Assembly (NCBI RefSeq): GCF_002355955.1
Contig: NZ_AP017368.1
Location: 821,001-885,000, forward strand
Direction: 5' to 3'
DNA length: 64,000 nucleotides
DNA from: Candidatus Desulfovibrio trichonymphae
GTDB taxonomy: Bacteria; Desulfobacterota; Desulfovibrionia; Desulfovibrionales; Desulfovibrionaceae
Shown: positions 20,029-28,585 of the stretch, one piece after another
How positions within the stretch are numbered: position 1 is the first letter of the stretch
Layout of the letters: every line of letters starts with the position of its first letter
Program-made: the position numbers and the translations under genes
Notes under the pieces: generated by a model
Database searches by the model: none
What the model saw: the letters and a program-made list of their open reading frames with translations, nothing else
Told to the model about the DNA's origin: nothing

Positions 20029-21243
20029 GTGCTCTGCCCACGGCTGCTGTTTGACAAAAACCTTGTCCCTGCGCCCTGTTTTGTGCTGGACGCGTCGCGT
20101 CTTGCGGCCAACGCGGCCGTGCTTGACACGGTGCAGCGGCGCACAGGCGCAAAAATTCTGCTCGCGCTGAAAGCGTTCGCGGCCTTTGCCGCATTTCCAC
20201 TGCTGTCGCGTTTTGCGGGCAACGGCCCTTTGTGGGGCGTGTGCGCGAGCTCTGTTGACGAAGCACGTCTTGGACGCGAAGAATTCGGCGGAGAAGTTCA
20301 CGCCTTTGCGGCTGCCTGGACGGATGAAGAAATAGCGGAACTGCTCCATCTGGCGGATTATATTGTTTTTAATTCCGCAGCCCAGTGGCGCCGCTTTCGG
20401 CCGATGATTACAGCCGGCAACATTGGGCGCTCACAACCTATCGCGTGCGGCCTCAGAATCAATCCGGAGCATTCTGAAGTCACAACACCGCGTTATGACC
20501 CATGTGCGCCTAGTTCACGCCTCGGCATACGCCTGCGGCATTTTGACCCGGCCGCGCTTGACGGAATTTCCGGCCTGCATCTGCACACACTCTGCGAGCT
20601 TGACGCGAACGCCCTTGCCCGCACGTTGGCGGCGACGGAAGCGAAGTTCTCCACCTGGCTGTCAGCATGCGCATGGATAAACCTGGGCGGCGGGCATCAC
20701 ATCACACGCCTGGGCTATAACCTCGATCTGCTCTGTGATTCTCTTATAACATGGCGTGAGCGTTATCATGCTCAAATCTATCTGGAACCTGGTGAAGCTG
20801 TTGCACTGAACGCCGGCTGGCTTGCCGCAACTGTACTGGACGTGGTGGAAGCCGACATGCCCGTGGCCGTGCTGAACATATCGGCCGCCTGTCATACTCC
20901 GGACGTGCTGGAAATGCCTTACAGACCGGAGGCGCTGTATGAAGCCGCCGACGGCATAGTTCGCGCCGGCGCGGCGGGAGAGACGGCCTTCACCTGCCGT
21001 TTGGCCGGGAAGTCCTGTCTGGCGTGCGATGTGTTTGGCGAATATGCCTTTGCCGCACCCCTCCAGATCGGGCAGCGTCTGGTTTTTGAAGATATGGCCA
21101 TATACAGCATGGTCAAAACCACCACTTTCAACGGCCTGCGCTTGCCTTTCGTCGGCATGTGCGAGGAGGATGCAACACAGGGCTTGCGCTTTCGTCTTTT
21201 GCGCACATTCGGCTATGAAGATTTCAAAAGCCGTCTTTCGTAA
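20029..21243 (+). CDS. nspC: Carboxynorspermidine / carboxyspermidine decarboxylase
   Basis: PLP-dependent decarboxylase of the alanine-racemase fold, 404 residues, that yields spermidine or norspermidine from the carboxy intermediate. The PLP lysine is in 'LLALKAFA' near residue 48. 'CGLRINPEHSEV' near 140 and the glycine-rich 'NLGGGHHIT' near 222 form the cofactor site. The GTG start at 20029 is inferred from the tight spacing. Together with the dehydrogenase it gives a complete two-step alternative spermidine route. Confidence 0.92.
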   Translation: MLCPRLLFDKNLVPAPCFVLDASRLAANAAVLDTVQRRTGAKILLALKAFAAFAAFPLLSRFAGNGPLWGVCASSVDEARLGREEFGGEVHAFAAAWTDEEIAELLHLADYIVFNSAAQWRRFRPMITAGNIGRSQPIACGLRINPEHSEVTTPRYDPCAPSSRLGIRLRHFDPAALDGISGLHLHTLCELDANALARTLAATEAKFSTWLSACAWINLGGGHHITRLGYNLDLLCDSLITWRERYHAQIYLEPGEAVALNAGWLAATVLDVVEADMPVAVLNISAACHTPDVLEMPYRPEALYEAADGIVRAGAAGETAFTCRLAGKSCLACDVFGEYAFAAPLQIGQRLVFEDMAIYSMVKTTTFNGLRLPFVGMCEEDATQGLRFRLLRTFGYEDFKSRLS

Positions 21244-21399
21244 AACGTGAAATCGGCGAGCGCCCGCTTTATATCAGGACGCGGAGGCCAGGCTTGCGGC
21301 GCGGGCTGAAGAAGAAGGCATCGGCGTTTGTCCCGGCTGCGGAGACACATCCTCCAAAGGCGGCTGCACGAGCGCCGGCCGGTTTTTCGCCAGCGTGTT

Positions 21400-22257
21400 T
21401 TATTGTTCTGGTTCGGGTGGGTCAGGGCTTTGTACAATCTCAATCTGCAGCAGTTCGGCGGCACGGGCTGTGCCATGCATTGAGCCGCGCCGCCGGGGCG
21501 TTTCACCCTGCATGTCTTGCACGGATCGTCGCGTCATCAGTATGCCGGGTTCTCTGTTCGATAGACCGTCCAGGTATTCACTGACCGTCACAAAGCGGCT
21601 GCACCCGCCGGCGCGCAGTTGTCCAACAATTCTCGGTAGATCGTCCACTGTTGCCCTGTGTGTGTCGTGGAACAGAAAAATGCCGCGCAACGCACCGGTC
21701 GGGCAGACTTGGCCGCGTCCGTTGCGCAGGTCGACATAGTTTGCCGGCAGTCGTCGCCAGTCTTTGGTGTCTACAGACCAGAGAATAATAGAAAGCCCCA
21801 ATGACTCGGCCACTTCCACCGTGGAATTGTCAAAAGAGCCGTAGGGCGGCCGTAAAAAAAGAGGCTCTGCCCCAAGGGAGCGCAGCAGGACGTCTGTACG
21901 GGCGATTTCCGCCAATTTGCGGTCGCGGGACACCGTGCGCAGATTGGGGTGCGACCAGGAATGATTGCCCACCTCATGACCCTCAGCCACTATGCGTCTG
22001 ACCAGATACGGATATTTTTTAGCCATACTGCCCACCAAAAAAAATGTGGCTGGGATGCCGTAATCGCTAAGCGCGTCGAGCAGTTGGGGCGTAAAACGCG
22101 AAGGGCCGTCGTCAAATGTGAGAGCGCAGAGGTTTTCATTCATGGGCTGGTCTATGATAACGCCGGCGTCTACCACGCGGGCGGCGACAGGGTTGGCCGC
22201 CGAGACGGCCAGACAACAGCACAGGGACGCGAGAACATATTGCCTCAAAAACTTCAT
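21400..22257 (-). CDS. Exported polysaccharide deacetylase (NodB domain)
   Basis: A carbohydrate esterase family 4 protein of 285 residues from ATG 22257. A signal peptide covers about residues 1-25 (hydrophobic, ending near 'VAARV'). The NodB domain shows 'TFDDGPSRFT' (metal Asp) near 47, 'NHSWSHPNL' (metal His) near 99, 'RPPYGSF' near 133 and 'LFHDTH' near 195. It would deacetylate peptidoglycan or another glycan in the periplasm. The frame ends at TAA 21400-21402. The same frame continues open for 41 more Pro/Ser/Ala-rich codons to TGA 21274, so the stop may be a recent truncation of a low-complexity tail. Confidence 0.88.
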   Translation of the reverse strand: MKFLRQYVLASLCCCLAVSAANPVAARVVDAGVIIDQPMNENLCALTFDDGPSRFTPQLLDALSDYGIPATFFLVGSMAKKYPYLVRRIVAEGHEVGNHSWSHPNLRTVSRDRKLAEIARTDVLLRSLGAEPLFLRPPYGSFDNSTVEVAESLGLSIILWSVDTKDWRRLPANYVDLRNGRGQVCPTGALRGIFLFHDTHRATVDDLPRIVGQLRAGGCSRFVTVSEYLDGLSNREPGILMTRRSVQDMQGETPRRRGSMHGTARAAELLQIEIVQSPDPPEPEQ

Positions 22258-22512
22258 TGCCGTCTTTCCCTGTTCCTCCACGAACATCACCTGTAAAATA
22301 CTTCTGTCTTTTCTATATAACTCACTATTTAGTCATGATCAATTCTCCCTTGTCCGAATGCTTTTCGGGATAATCCGTAAATCCCTTGCTGTATATTTTA
22401 AAGTCCATACTTCATCTCTTAGCGATAGTATAACTGTGAGGAAACGATTTGTCAACGAATTATGTATCTTCTGCTGCCGACAGCTAAGTTAGCATAGCGC
22501 ACCATTAACCCT

Positions 22513-22749
22513 TTACCGCTTGCATTTTTCCCATGTCCGCTGCCATAAGCGTTTCTCAGTGCGACGATATTCCCTGCTATCCCATGGCAGATTGCCTAAT
22601 ATCGCTTTTACAGTTATTTTCATGCTTGCTTTGACTTGAGGCTTATATTCCAAATCTTCGACGATATTACCGCCGCTCTCTTCGAGAATTGTTTTACAGC
22701 AACTTTCGATAAATTCGTTTACTTTATCTACAGCTTCAATTGAAGCATG
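22513..22749 (-). pseudogene. Unidentified C-terminal gene fragment
   Basis: An open stretch of about 78 codons on the minus strand, ending at TAA 22513-22515, with protein-like composition ('VEDLEYKPQVKASMKI', 'LPWDSREYRRTEKRLWQ'). It has no start and abuts the DUF1016 remnant in another frame, so it looks like the end of a lost gene joined by a deletion near 22740. I do not recognise the family. Confidence 0.4.
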
Positions 22750-22997
22750 CGGCGAAGATTTTTCTCCTCAAAATTCCGCCCGTATTTATCCGTCAATTGT
22801 CGGGCCAGTGTCACGACAATTTGCTTGCCGTGATCAGCCCGTTTGTTTTGCAAAATCTCTTCGTTGACGCGCTTGCCGATTTTCTAGAAAAGCAGGGTCA
22901 GGGCATAATTGGCCTGAGAGACGACCGCGCTTCTGGTCTGCTCAATCAGAGAGAAGATTTCGGAGAACAGGGTTTGCTCAGGAAGATTTTCACTCAT
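22745..22997 (-). pseudogene. DUF1016 (YhcG-type PDDEXK nuclease) N-terminal remnant with amber stop
   Basis: ATG 22997 overlaps the stop of the rhuM remnant (ATGA). The translation runs MSENLPEQTLFSEIF..., then meets TAG at 22884-22886 where the family has Trp ('LLF*KIGKRVN'). It continues with 'IVVTLARQLTDKYGRNFEEKNLRRM', a DUF1016 N-terminal hallmark. The catalytic PDDEXK half is missing. Such genes often travel with rhuM and type I restriction genes, matching this neighbourhood. Confidence 0.75.
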
Positions 22998-24032
22998 ACC
23001 GCGCCGCCGTGTTTTTTATTGCCGCTTATTTCGGCGGTTCTGCCTTCCAACTCCACAAGGTCATCTCCGGCGGCATCCTCCAGGTCGATACGTCGGGCAT
23101 GAAAAAGCTCGTACTGGCTTTCAGCGTGAGCTTTGGCGGCATCCCGCGCTGATCCGACCGGCATGGGTAAGAACAGGCAATTCCTGATCGGCCAGAAATT
23201 TATCCAGCCACGTTTCCCAATCAGCCATATACACAACCTGCCGCCGCCGGGCGCGAAATTCCGCCTGATCCAGAAACATGGTCACGATACGGTTCAAGGT
23301 ATCCAGTTCATCGGCATTGAGATAGGATTTGGCTGTGCCGACATCCGCTTTGCGGATTCGATTGCCCGTCCAGTTGGTCAGTCCCATATTCGGTTCGGCG
23401 GCATCGGCGCGGCTTTGGATGATCTCCGCTGCTGTTTTTCCGGCTGCGGCCCAGTGCAGCTTATTTTGGACAGTCTGGAAAAATTTGTGCAAAGCCCCCT
23501 GGTTTTGTTGGGCATAATCAGTGGAAAGGGCGAAAATATCCCGCAGCTTACGATAAAAAACTTTTTCCGCGCTGCGAATATCCCGAATACGGGCGAGCAG
23601 TTCGTCAAAATATTCCGCGCCTTGGGGATAGCCGCTTTTGAGACGGGCATCGTCCAGCAGAAAGCCCTTTTCCAAAAATTCCCGCAAATGTTCCGTGGCC
23701 CACTGGCGGAACTGGACACCCCGTTGGGAACGTACCCGATAGCCAACGGCCAGAACAGCTTCCAGACGGTATAGCTTGATTTGGTATTTTTTTCGGTCAG
23801 TTGCAGTTATTAACTTTTCGTTAATAACTGCATGGGCGTCCAATTCCCCTTCCGTGAAAATTGCGCGCAGGAGCTTGGAAATGGCAGGAACACTGACCTG
23901 ATATAATTGAGCCATTTCTTTTTGCGAGAGCCACACCGTGCCGTTTTCAAGCCTGAGCTGCATAGCGGAACTGCCGTCCGGCGTGGTATAGAGAATGAGT
24001 TCTCCCACACGATCCGGGGTGTTTTCGCTCAT
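22994..24032 (-). pseudogene. RhuM-family protein, frameshifted near its C-terminus
   Basis: The product matches the RhuM (virulence/cell-filamentation-like) family often linked to type I restriction loci. ATG 24032 is chosen because 'ggag' lies 7 bases before it. The N-terminal helix-turn-helix-like part ('LSQKEMAQLYQVSVPAISK') and the middle are intact. Near 23150 the frame shifts. In one frame it ends with 'GRISAGCRQSSR'; in the other the expected tail 'SARDAAKAHAESQYELFHA' continues to TGA 22994. A single missing base explains this. Coupled to the DUF1016 remnant. Confidence 0.8.
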
Positions 24033-24090
24033 GCCGCACTCCATAATCATGGAAAAATTAATGTCATTTATTGTTTTCACGAGAAAATTC

Positions 24091-26002
24091 TCACACCAAG
24101 CCAAAGTATTTTTCAAAAAACTTCAGCATCCTGTCTATAACATTCTGTTTCTTGGCGGTTCGTTCACCGCCGCCGGAGAATCGCGATACTGGAGGTAATA
24201 TTTTATCAATATCTGTACCGGTTACTTTTAACATGCCGTCACGGAAAGAATTATCAACAAACTTTCTAGTCTCTTCGGGTTTCAGAAGTTCATCAGCAAT
24301 AAGCGCGGCAAGGTCATTATCTTTTTGTTCTTGAACGAATTTTTTCCACTCATCATCAACTTTTGTTGATATATTGACTTTTTCAATGAAATGTAAAATT
24401 AATTCTTTTTTACTTCTAAGTTCAATGCTTGAGTCAATCGCTTTTTGTATGTTAATTATTATAGACTTATCTTTACAATTATATTCATGATACTTAAAAA
24501 CAAGCATAAGAATGTAATCAATATTAACTTCTATTTGTTTTACAAGTTCAATTTCAAATATAATATCATCATTTATATTTTCTTTATCTGAGTTTTTAAC
24601 CCTATTAACCTCATGATATAAATCAATATATATACTTTGATAATCTTGGAAATCCCTAGATGATAAAATTTCATTTCCGGCAAAGTCGTCAAAAGCAGAA
24701 AGAATATTTTTCATCCGTAAAATTGCGCCATATAGCCTGATAAAATTCTTTTGATTCTCTTCACCGGCAATAGGTTCGCCAAGAGGATATATAGTTGTAA
24801 GTTTATCAATTAATTCAGTATATCCAGTTTTATGCGCTCCATTTTCATCATTATAGCCATTGTAATAATCATTATATGTTTTAAGCAAGAACTAAGCCGC
24901 CAGCCTCTTTATCTCCGAAAAGTGCAATAGCGTCGTCTGTAGCCTGTTTCAAGTCACGAAAGCAGATAATATTCCCAAAGGCTTTGATAGCATTGAGTAT
25001 GCGATTGGTGCGGGAAAAAGCCTGAATAAGCCCGTGTTGTTTAAGATTTTTGTCTATCCAAAGGGTATTGAGGGTTGTGGCGTCAAAGCCCGTCAAAAAC
25101 ATATTGACCACTATCAGCAAGTCTATTTCTCTATTCTTGAGGCGCTGTGATATATCTTTGTAGTAATTTTGAAATTTGTCCGCGCTGGTATCATAATTGA
25201 CATGAAACCTTTTATTGTAATCAGCTATAGCTACCTCAAGAAAATCGCGAGAAGTCTTATCGAGCTTATCGTTCTCAAAGCCCTCATCCGGCAAATTATC
25301 GGCAGGATCATCTTCATTGGCGCTGAAGCTAAAAATCGTCGCCAAGGCAAGGCTGCGCCCGGAGGAGGAAAGCTGCCGCTGAAATTCCGTATAATATTTC
25401 ATGGCTATAGGAATGGAGGCTACGGCAAACAAAGAATTGAACCCCGCCACACGCATGCCTTTCAAGGTATAAAAAATGTTGCGTTTGATTTTTTGATCAA
25501 AATGGTCAAGGATATAGGAGACAATTTCCCGTATGCGCTCAGGTGCCCCCATTGCCCTTTCTATATCAATGGCGCGGATTTGGCTGTCCTCTATGCCATC
25601 TGTCATTTGCACGGTATTGACATAATCTATGCGGAAAGGCAGCACATTACCGTCATTAATCGCATTAACTATGGTATAGGTGTGCAGTTTTTCGCCAAAA
25701 GCCTGCTCCGTGGTCCGCAAAAGAGGATTTCCCCCTATGCCGGAATTTACAGTGAAAATTGGCGTACCCGTGAAGCCGAATAAGTGATAATTTTTGAATG
25801 CGTTGACAATCTTGATATGCATATCACCAAATTGTGAACGGTGGCACTCGTCAAAAATCAAAACCATGCGCTGCTTGAAAACACTATGCCCCTTATTTTT
25901 AGAAATAAATATATCAAGCTTTTGTATTGTGGTGATGATGATGCGGGCATTCACGTCTTCCAGCTGCTTCTGGAGTACGCGGGTAGATGGATATGTGTTC
26001 CG
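24091..26002 (-). pseudogene. hsdR: Type I restriction enzyme HsdR fragment (5'-truncated, frameshifted)
   Basis: The motor and C-terminal parts of a type I restriction endonuclease R subunit. The upstream part shows the DEAD-like box 'LIFDECHRSQFGD' and 'GFTGTP', then 'VVNMFLTGFDA' and 'QAFSRTNR' helicase motifs. One extra base near 24885 shifts the frame ('GGLVLA*' versus 'LKTYNDYYNGYND'), and the C-terminal domain continues to 24091. Coding similarity starts abruptly near 26002 ('STRVLQKQLEDV'), so the PDDEXK nuclease half and Walker A are gone. No hsdM or hsdS is present. Confidence 0.9.
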
Positions 26003-26045
26003 GGTTCAGCATGGGACGGGATGATACGCCAAGAGACGAAAATTG

Positions 26046-26493
26046 TCATGGCCCGGCATTTCCGCCTTTCGGCGTTTTGTTTGAATGGACATATCCTTGG
26101 GAGCCCCTGCGGAGCATCCCCGTCCCTCGCCCACAGTTTTTCAGGCCGGGAGCAAGGCTGGTGTTCCGCACGGGCTGGAGCGCTTCGGTCAAGCCGGAAG
26201 CTACATCCTCTTTGGCGGCTTGGGCCGCTTTGCGCTCTTTCTTTTCCTCGCCGGGGTCAATGCCCTTGGCAAGCAGTTCCTTGGCTTCGTCACGCTGGGC
26301 ACGGGCGTCTTTCAGTGAAACGGCGGGGTACGCGCCGAAACTCAGAAGTTTTTGCTTGCCGTTAAGCGGTACGCCAGCCGCCAGAGTTTTCCGCCGGTAG
26401 GGGCGCAATGCAGGTACAGGCCGCCGCCGTCCGAAAGCTTTTGCACTTTGTCGATGGCCTTCAGGTTGCGGATATGCGTGTCGGTCAGGTTCA
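26046..26493 (-). pseudogene. int: P4-type tyrosine integrase N-terminal fragment, frameshifted
   Basis: From ATG 26493 the minus strand reads MNLTDTHIRNLKAIDKVQ..., then 'LSDGGGLYLHCAPTGGKLWRLAYR', the DUF4102 arm-binding domain of P4-like integrases. A one-base deletion near 26370 moves the frame to 'LNGKQKLLSFGAYPAVSLKDARAQRDEAK'. The catalytic domain (R..H-R-Y) is absent. It lies about 200 bp from the 3' end of tRNA-Leu, the standard place for an island integrase. Confidence 0.88.
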
Positions 26494-26514
26494 TAGCGGC
26501 CTCCTCTCCAGCAT

Positions 26515-26574
26515 GTTGGTATAAAAATCGGCGTTGGTATCGCTAAAAGTCACTCTACCAAAGAATCTACCAAA
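26515..26574. repeat. Four TTGGTA-type repeats, likely integrase arm sites
   Basis: GTTGGTAT occurs at 26515-26522 and 26533-26540, and its inverted form CTACCAAA at 26555-26562 and 26567-26574. They lie between the integrase start and the tRNA-Leu gene, where arm-type binding sites of a P4-like integrase would be expected. The assignment is by position and repeat structure only. Confidence 0.5.
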
Positions 26575-26620
26575 AAAAGAAAGCTGTCACGGTACATCCT
26601 GGTATTTCGTGGGACAAACG

Positions 26621-26663
26621 AGAAGCCCGGAATTGCCGTTTTATTCAGCAATTGCGGGCTTCT
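26621..26663 (-). terminator. Hairpin downstream of tRNA-Leu
   Basis: A 16-position stem, with arms AGAAGCCCG...AATTGC and GCAATT...CGGGCTTCT, one mismatched pair and an 11-nt loop. It begins 24 bases past the tRNA 3' end on the minus strand. The T-run after the stem is weak (CGTTTGTCC). A tRNA terminator is the likeliest role. Confidence 0.5.
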
Positions 26664-26686
26664 TGAGACTGTTTTAGACTATTTCT

Positions 26687-26773
26687 TGGTGCCGAAGGGG
26701 AGACTCGAACTCCCACTCCCTTACGAGAACCAGATCCTGAACCTGGCGTGTCTGCCAATTCCACCACTTCGGC
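26687..26773 (-). tRNA. tRNA-Leu (anticodon CAG)
   Basis: An 87-nt class II tRNA with a long variable arm. The acceptor stem is GCCGAAG/CTTCGGC, and the encoded 3' CCA is at 26687-26689. The anticodon stem is CCAGG/TCTGG around the loop TTCAGGA, giving anticodon CAG. The T-arm reads GGGAGTTCGAGTCTCCC. It is the attachment-side tRNA of the decayed island to its left. Confidence 0.95.
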
Positions 26774-26782
26774 ATGTTGACT

Positions 26783-26811
26783 TGCATAACCCATCAAACC
26801 ATCTTTGACAA
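26783..26811 (-). promoter_or_regulatory. Putative promoter of tRNA-Leu
   Basis: On the minus strand TTGTCA (26811-26806) and TATGCA (26788-26783) are separated by 17 bases, and the -10 ends 9 bases before the tRNA 5' end. Fits a sigma-70 type promoter; not tested. Confidence 0.45.
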
Positions 26812-26905
26812 GCAAATGTTCAATGGTCTGCAATGTTCTCTACTAGTGTTCGCCGCTTTCTGCCAGGGCAGGGGCATGTAAAAAAGTCTTTAAAATGAGG
26901 AAATG

Positions 26906-26924
26906 CCCCAAGCAAAGCTTGGGG
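26906..26924. terminator. Intergenic hairpin terminator
   Basis: Perfect 8-bp stem CCCCAAGC-AAA-GCTTGGGG. On the plus strand it is followed, after a few bases, by TGTTTTTATT. On the minus strand it lies about 105 bases after the methyltransferase stop. It could serve either direction. Confidence 0.45.
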
Positions 26925-27030
26925 GTTACCTGTTTTTATTAAATCTAGTCAATCTTGTGACTACACCATATAGCAGTCTTTGGAGAAACGTGCTCGTTTG
27001 AACGACATGTGCCAATGGCGAATCCACTAT

Positions 27031-27750
27031 TCACATAGCATCCGCTTGCACGAGCCGCGCCTTTTCAAGTCGCAATGGAAGCGGCGTCACAAAGCCGGCC
27101 GGAGCGATGTCCATACGGATAAGACACCACGCGCCCAACAACGGCAAAACACGCAGACAAGCATGGCAAACGGCGCTCGTGCCCTGTTTGTCCCATGTAC
27201 AGACAGGACCGGCCAACGCGCTCAGCGACGTCAGGCGGCCGACATCCAAATTTTTCAACAAACGCCACACCCGCCACCAGATGTGCGACGGAGCAGGCAA
27301 AAAGTCCTTGCACCCGCACAGCGTGTAAGCGACATACGGCAACGACGCTGCGTTCCAGAACGTGACGGCAAGCCCCCCGGCGGCCACTCGCAAGGCCTCG
27401 CGCACGCTTGCGGCGAGACCGGCCGTGTTTGAAACAGCCACATGTAGAATGACCCAATCAAACGCATCGTCCTCAAAGGGCAGGTGGTCGTCAGCCGCTG
27501 CCGCCACGTCAGCCTTGAAAGAAACATTTTCAAGAGCTAGGGCCCGCAATTCAGGCGCAAGCTCCGTCCCTGTCACGTCAAAGCCACAGTCCCTGAACAT
27601 AGGCAAAAAAAAGCCCGCGCCGCAGTTTATTTCCAGAAGGCTTTTGCCGCGGCGCGGCCATACCGCCAGACTGTTTTGCAAAAGATCCGCGCGCGCTTTC
27701 AGGGCAAGGCGGCCTGAGGCTTGCATAAAGCGATTTTTATTCTGCGACAT
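27031..27750 (-). CDS. Class I SAM-dependent methyltransferase
   Basis: A 239-residue protein with the SAM-binding motif I 'LLEINCGAGFF' near residue 38 and the following acidic strand end 'GTELAPE'. 'DWVILHVAVSN' near residue 98 marks motif IV/post-motif. It resembles UbiE/BioC-like small-molecule methyltransferases, but the substrate cannot be named. A 33-codon membrane-peptide frame ends 40 bp upstream on the same strand. Confidence 0.8.
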   Translation of the reverse strand: MSQNKNRFMQASGRLALKARADLLQNSLAVWPRRGKSLLEINCGAGFFLPMFRDCGFDVTGTELAPELRALALENVSFKADVAAAADDHLPFEDDAFDWVILHVAVSNTAGLAASVREALRVAAGGLAVTFWNAASLPYVAYTLCGCKDFLPAPSHIWWRVWRLLKNLDVGRLTSLSALAGPVCTWDKQGTSAVCHACLRVLPLLGAWCLIRMDIAPAGFVTPLPLRLEKARLVQADAM

Positions 27751-27790
27751 GCCCGTTTCCCGTCAATCTCAGCCTCCACGCATATATGGG

Positions 27791-27892
27791 CTATACGACA
27801 AGAGTAAACAGGTTAAAACGCTGCCCAACGGCCGCGCCGAACAGGGCGAAAATAAAAATCACTGTGGACAGAACAGATAATATGCGGTGCAT
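27791..27892 (-). CDS. Possible 33-residue membrane peptide
   Basis: ATG 27892 has a good 'aaggaa' site 5-10 bases before it. The product starts Met-His-Arg and has one hydrophobic helix (LSVLSTVIFIFALFGAAV) with a short polar tail. It lies just before the methyltransferase gene on the same strand. No family is recognised. It could equally be the leftover signal sequence of a lost gene. Confidence 0.35.
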   Translation of the reverse strand: MHRILSVLSTVIFIFALFGAAVGQRFNLFTLVV

Positions 27893-28079
27893 GATGTTCC
27901 TTCAATCGCCTCCGGCATTTCCCCCCAACAAACCTGCAGCAGAAGGCAAAAACTTGCATACTGGAGAGATGTACATAAAAAACATCCGGATGGCAACGTC
28001 GCCATATGGCAACAACGGATAATACCTTGCAGGGCGCCCTTTGAACAGTTTGAAACAATCTCCGCGTAAACGCGGCCGA

Positions 28080-28304
28080 TTACGTTTGAACAAGCCGAAA
28101 ACGATGGTTTCCCCCGTGCTCCACTGTCACCTTGCCCCCCTTATCATCCCGGACAAGCACAATGGACAGATTTTTGCTGTTTCAAGGAGCCTGCGCGGGG
28201 CATTGCGAGCGGGACGATTGCGACGTTCCCGCGTTGCAAACCGTGACGGCTCCGGCTTTAGATACTTGTACATTGCCCGGATGTCGATCCAAGGCTCTGT
28301 ACAT
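28080..28304 (-). pseudogene. Unidentified gene remnant with in-frame TGA
   Basis: From ATG 28304 the minus strand encodes 40 residues ('LDRHPGNVQVSKAGAVTV...'), then TGA at 28182-28184, then 33 more codons ('LSIVLVRDDKGGKVTVEHG') to TAA 28080. The composition on both sides of the TGA is protein-like. It looks like one small gene with a nonsense change. The family is not recognised. Confidence 0.4.
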
Positions 28305-28437
28305 AAGATCAAAAGTAAAATTTAAGCAATTAGACACTAGAAATTCATTCTATTGCCTTGGAAAAGTGACAAAAAACCTTGTCAAGTCAAAAAAGATTGC
28401 GTAAGCAATTTGACGCGTCATTATTCAGACGCGGCAC

Positions 28438-28514
28438 GGCAAGGTAGCTCAGTTGGTTAGAGCATGCGGTTCATACCCGCAGTGTCGAGGGTTCAAATCC
28501 CCCCCTTGCTACCA
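28438..28514 (+). tRNA. tRNA-Met (anticodon CAT)
   Basis: A 77-nt cloverleaf with acceptor GGCAAGG/CCTTGCT, D-arm AGCTCAGTTGGTTAGAGC, and anticodon stem TGCGG/CCGCA around TTCATAC, giving CAT. It has a standard T-arm and an encoded CCA. It resembles elongator Met tRNA. A lysidine-modified Ile tRNA with CAT cannot be fully excluded. Confidence 0.9.
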
Positions 28515-28540
28515 AGAATGAATCCGATAAGGATTGACAT

Positions 28541-28585
28541 AGCCCCCGGGAGACTACGGAGTGTGGCCTTCCGGGGCTTCTTATT
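28541..28585 (+). terminator. Terminator after tRNA-Met
   Basis: G/C-rich arms AGCCCCCGG and CCGGGGCT, 28541 to 28578, are followed by TCTTATTTT. The position 26 bases past the tRNA fits a transcription terminator. Confidence 0.5.

Noticed and set aside
22290..22512. Left attachment site matching the tRNA-Leu 3' end
   Set aside because: By eye no copy of the tRNA 3' end was found between 21.2 and 23 kb. The left border of the island may be deleted.
28182..28184. TGA as a selenocysteine codon
   Set aside because: No SECIS-like hairpin is evident next to it and the protein is not a known redox family. A nonsense mutation is simpler.
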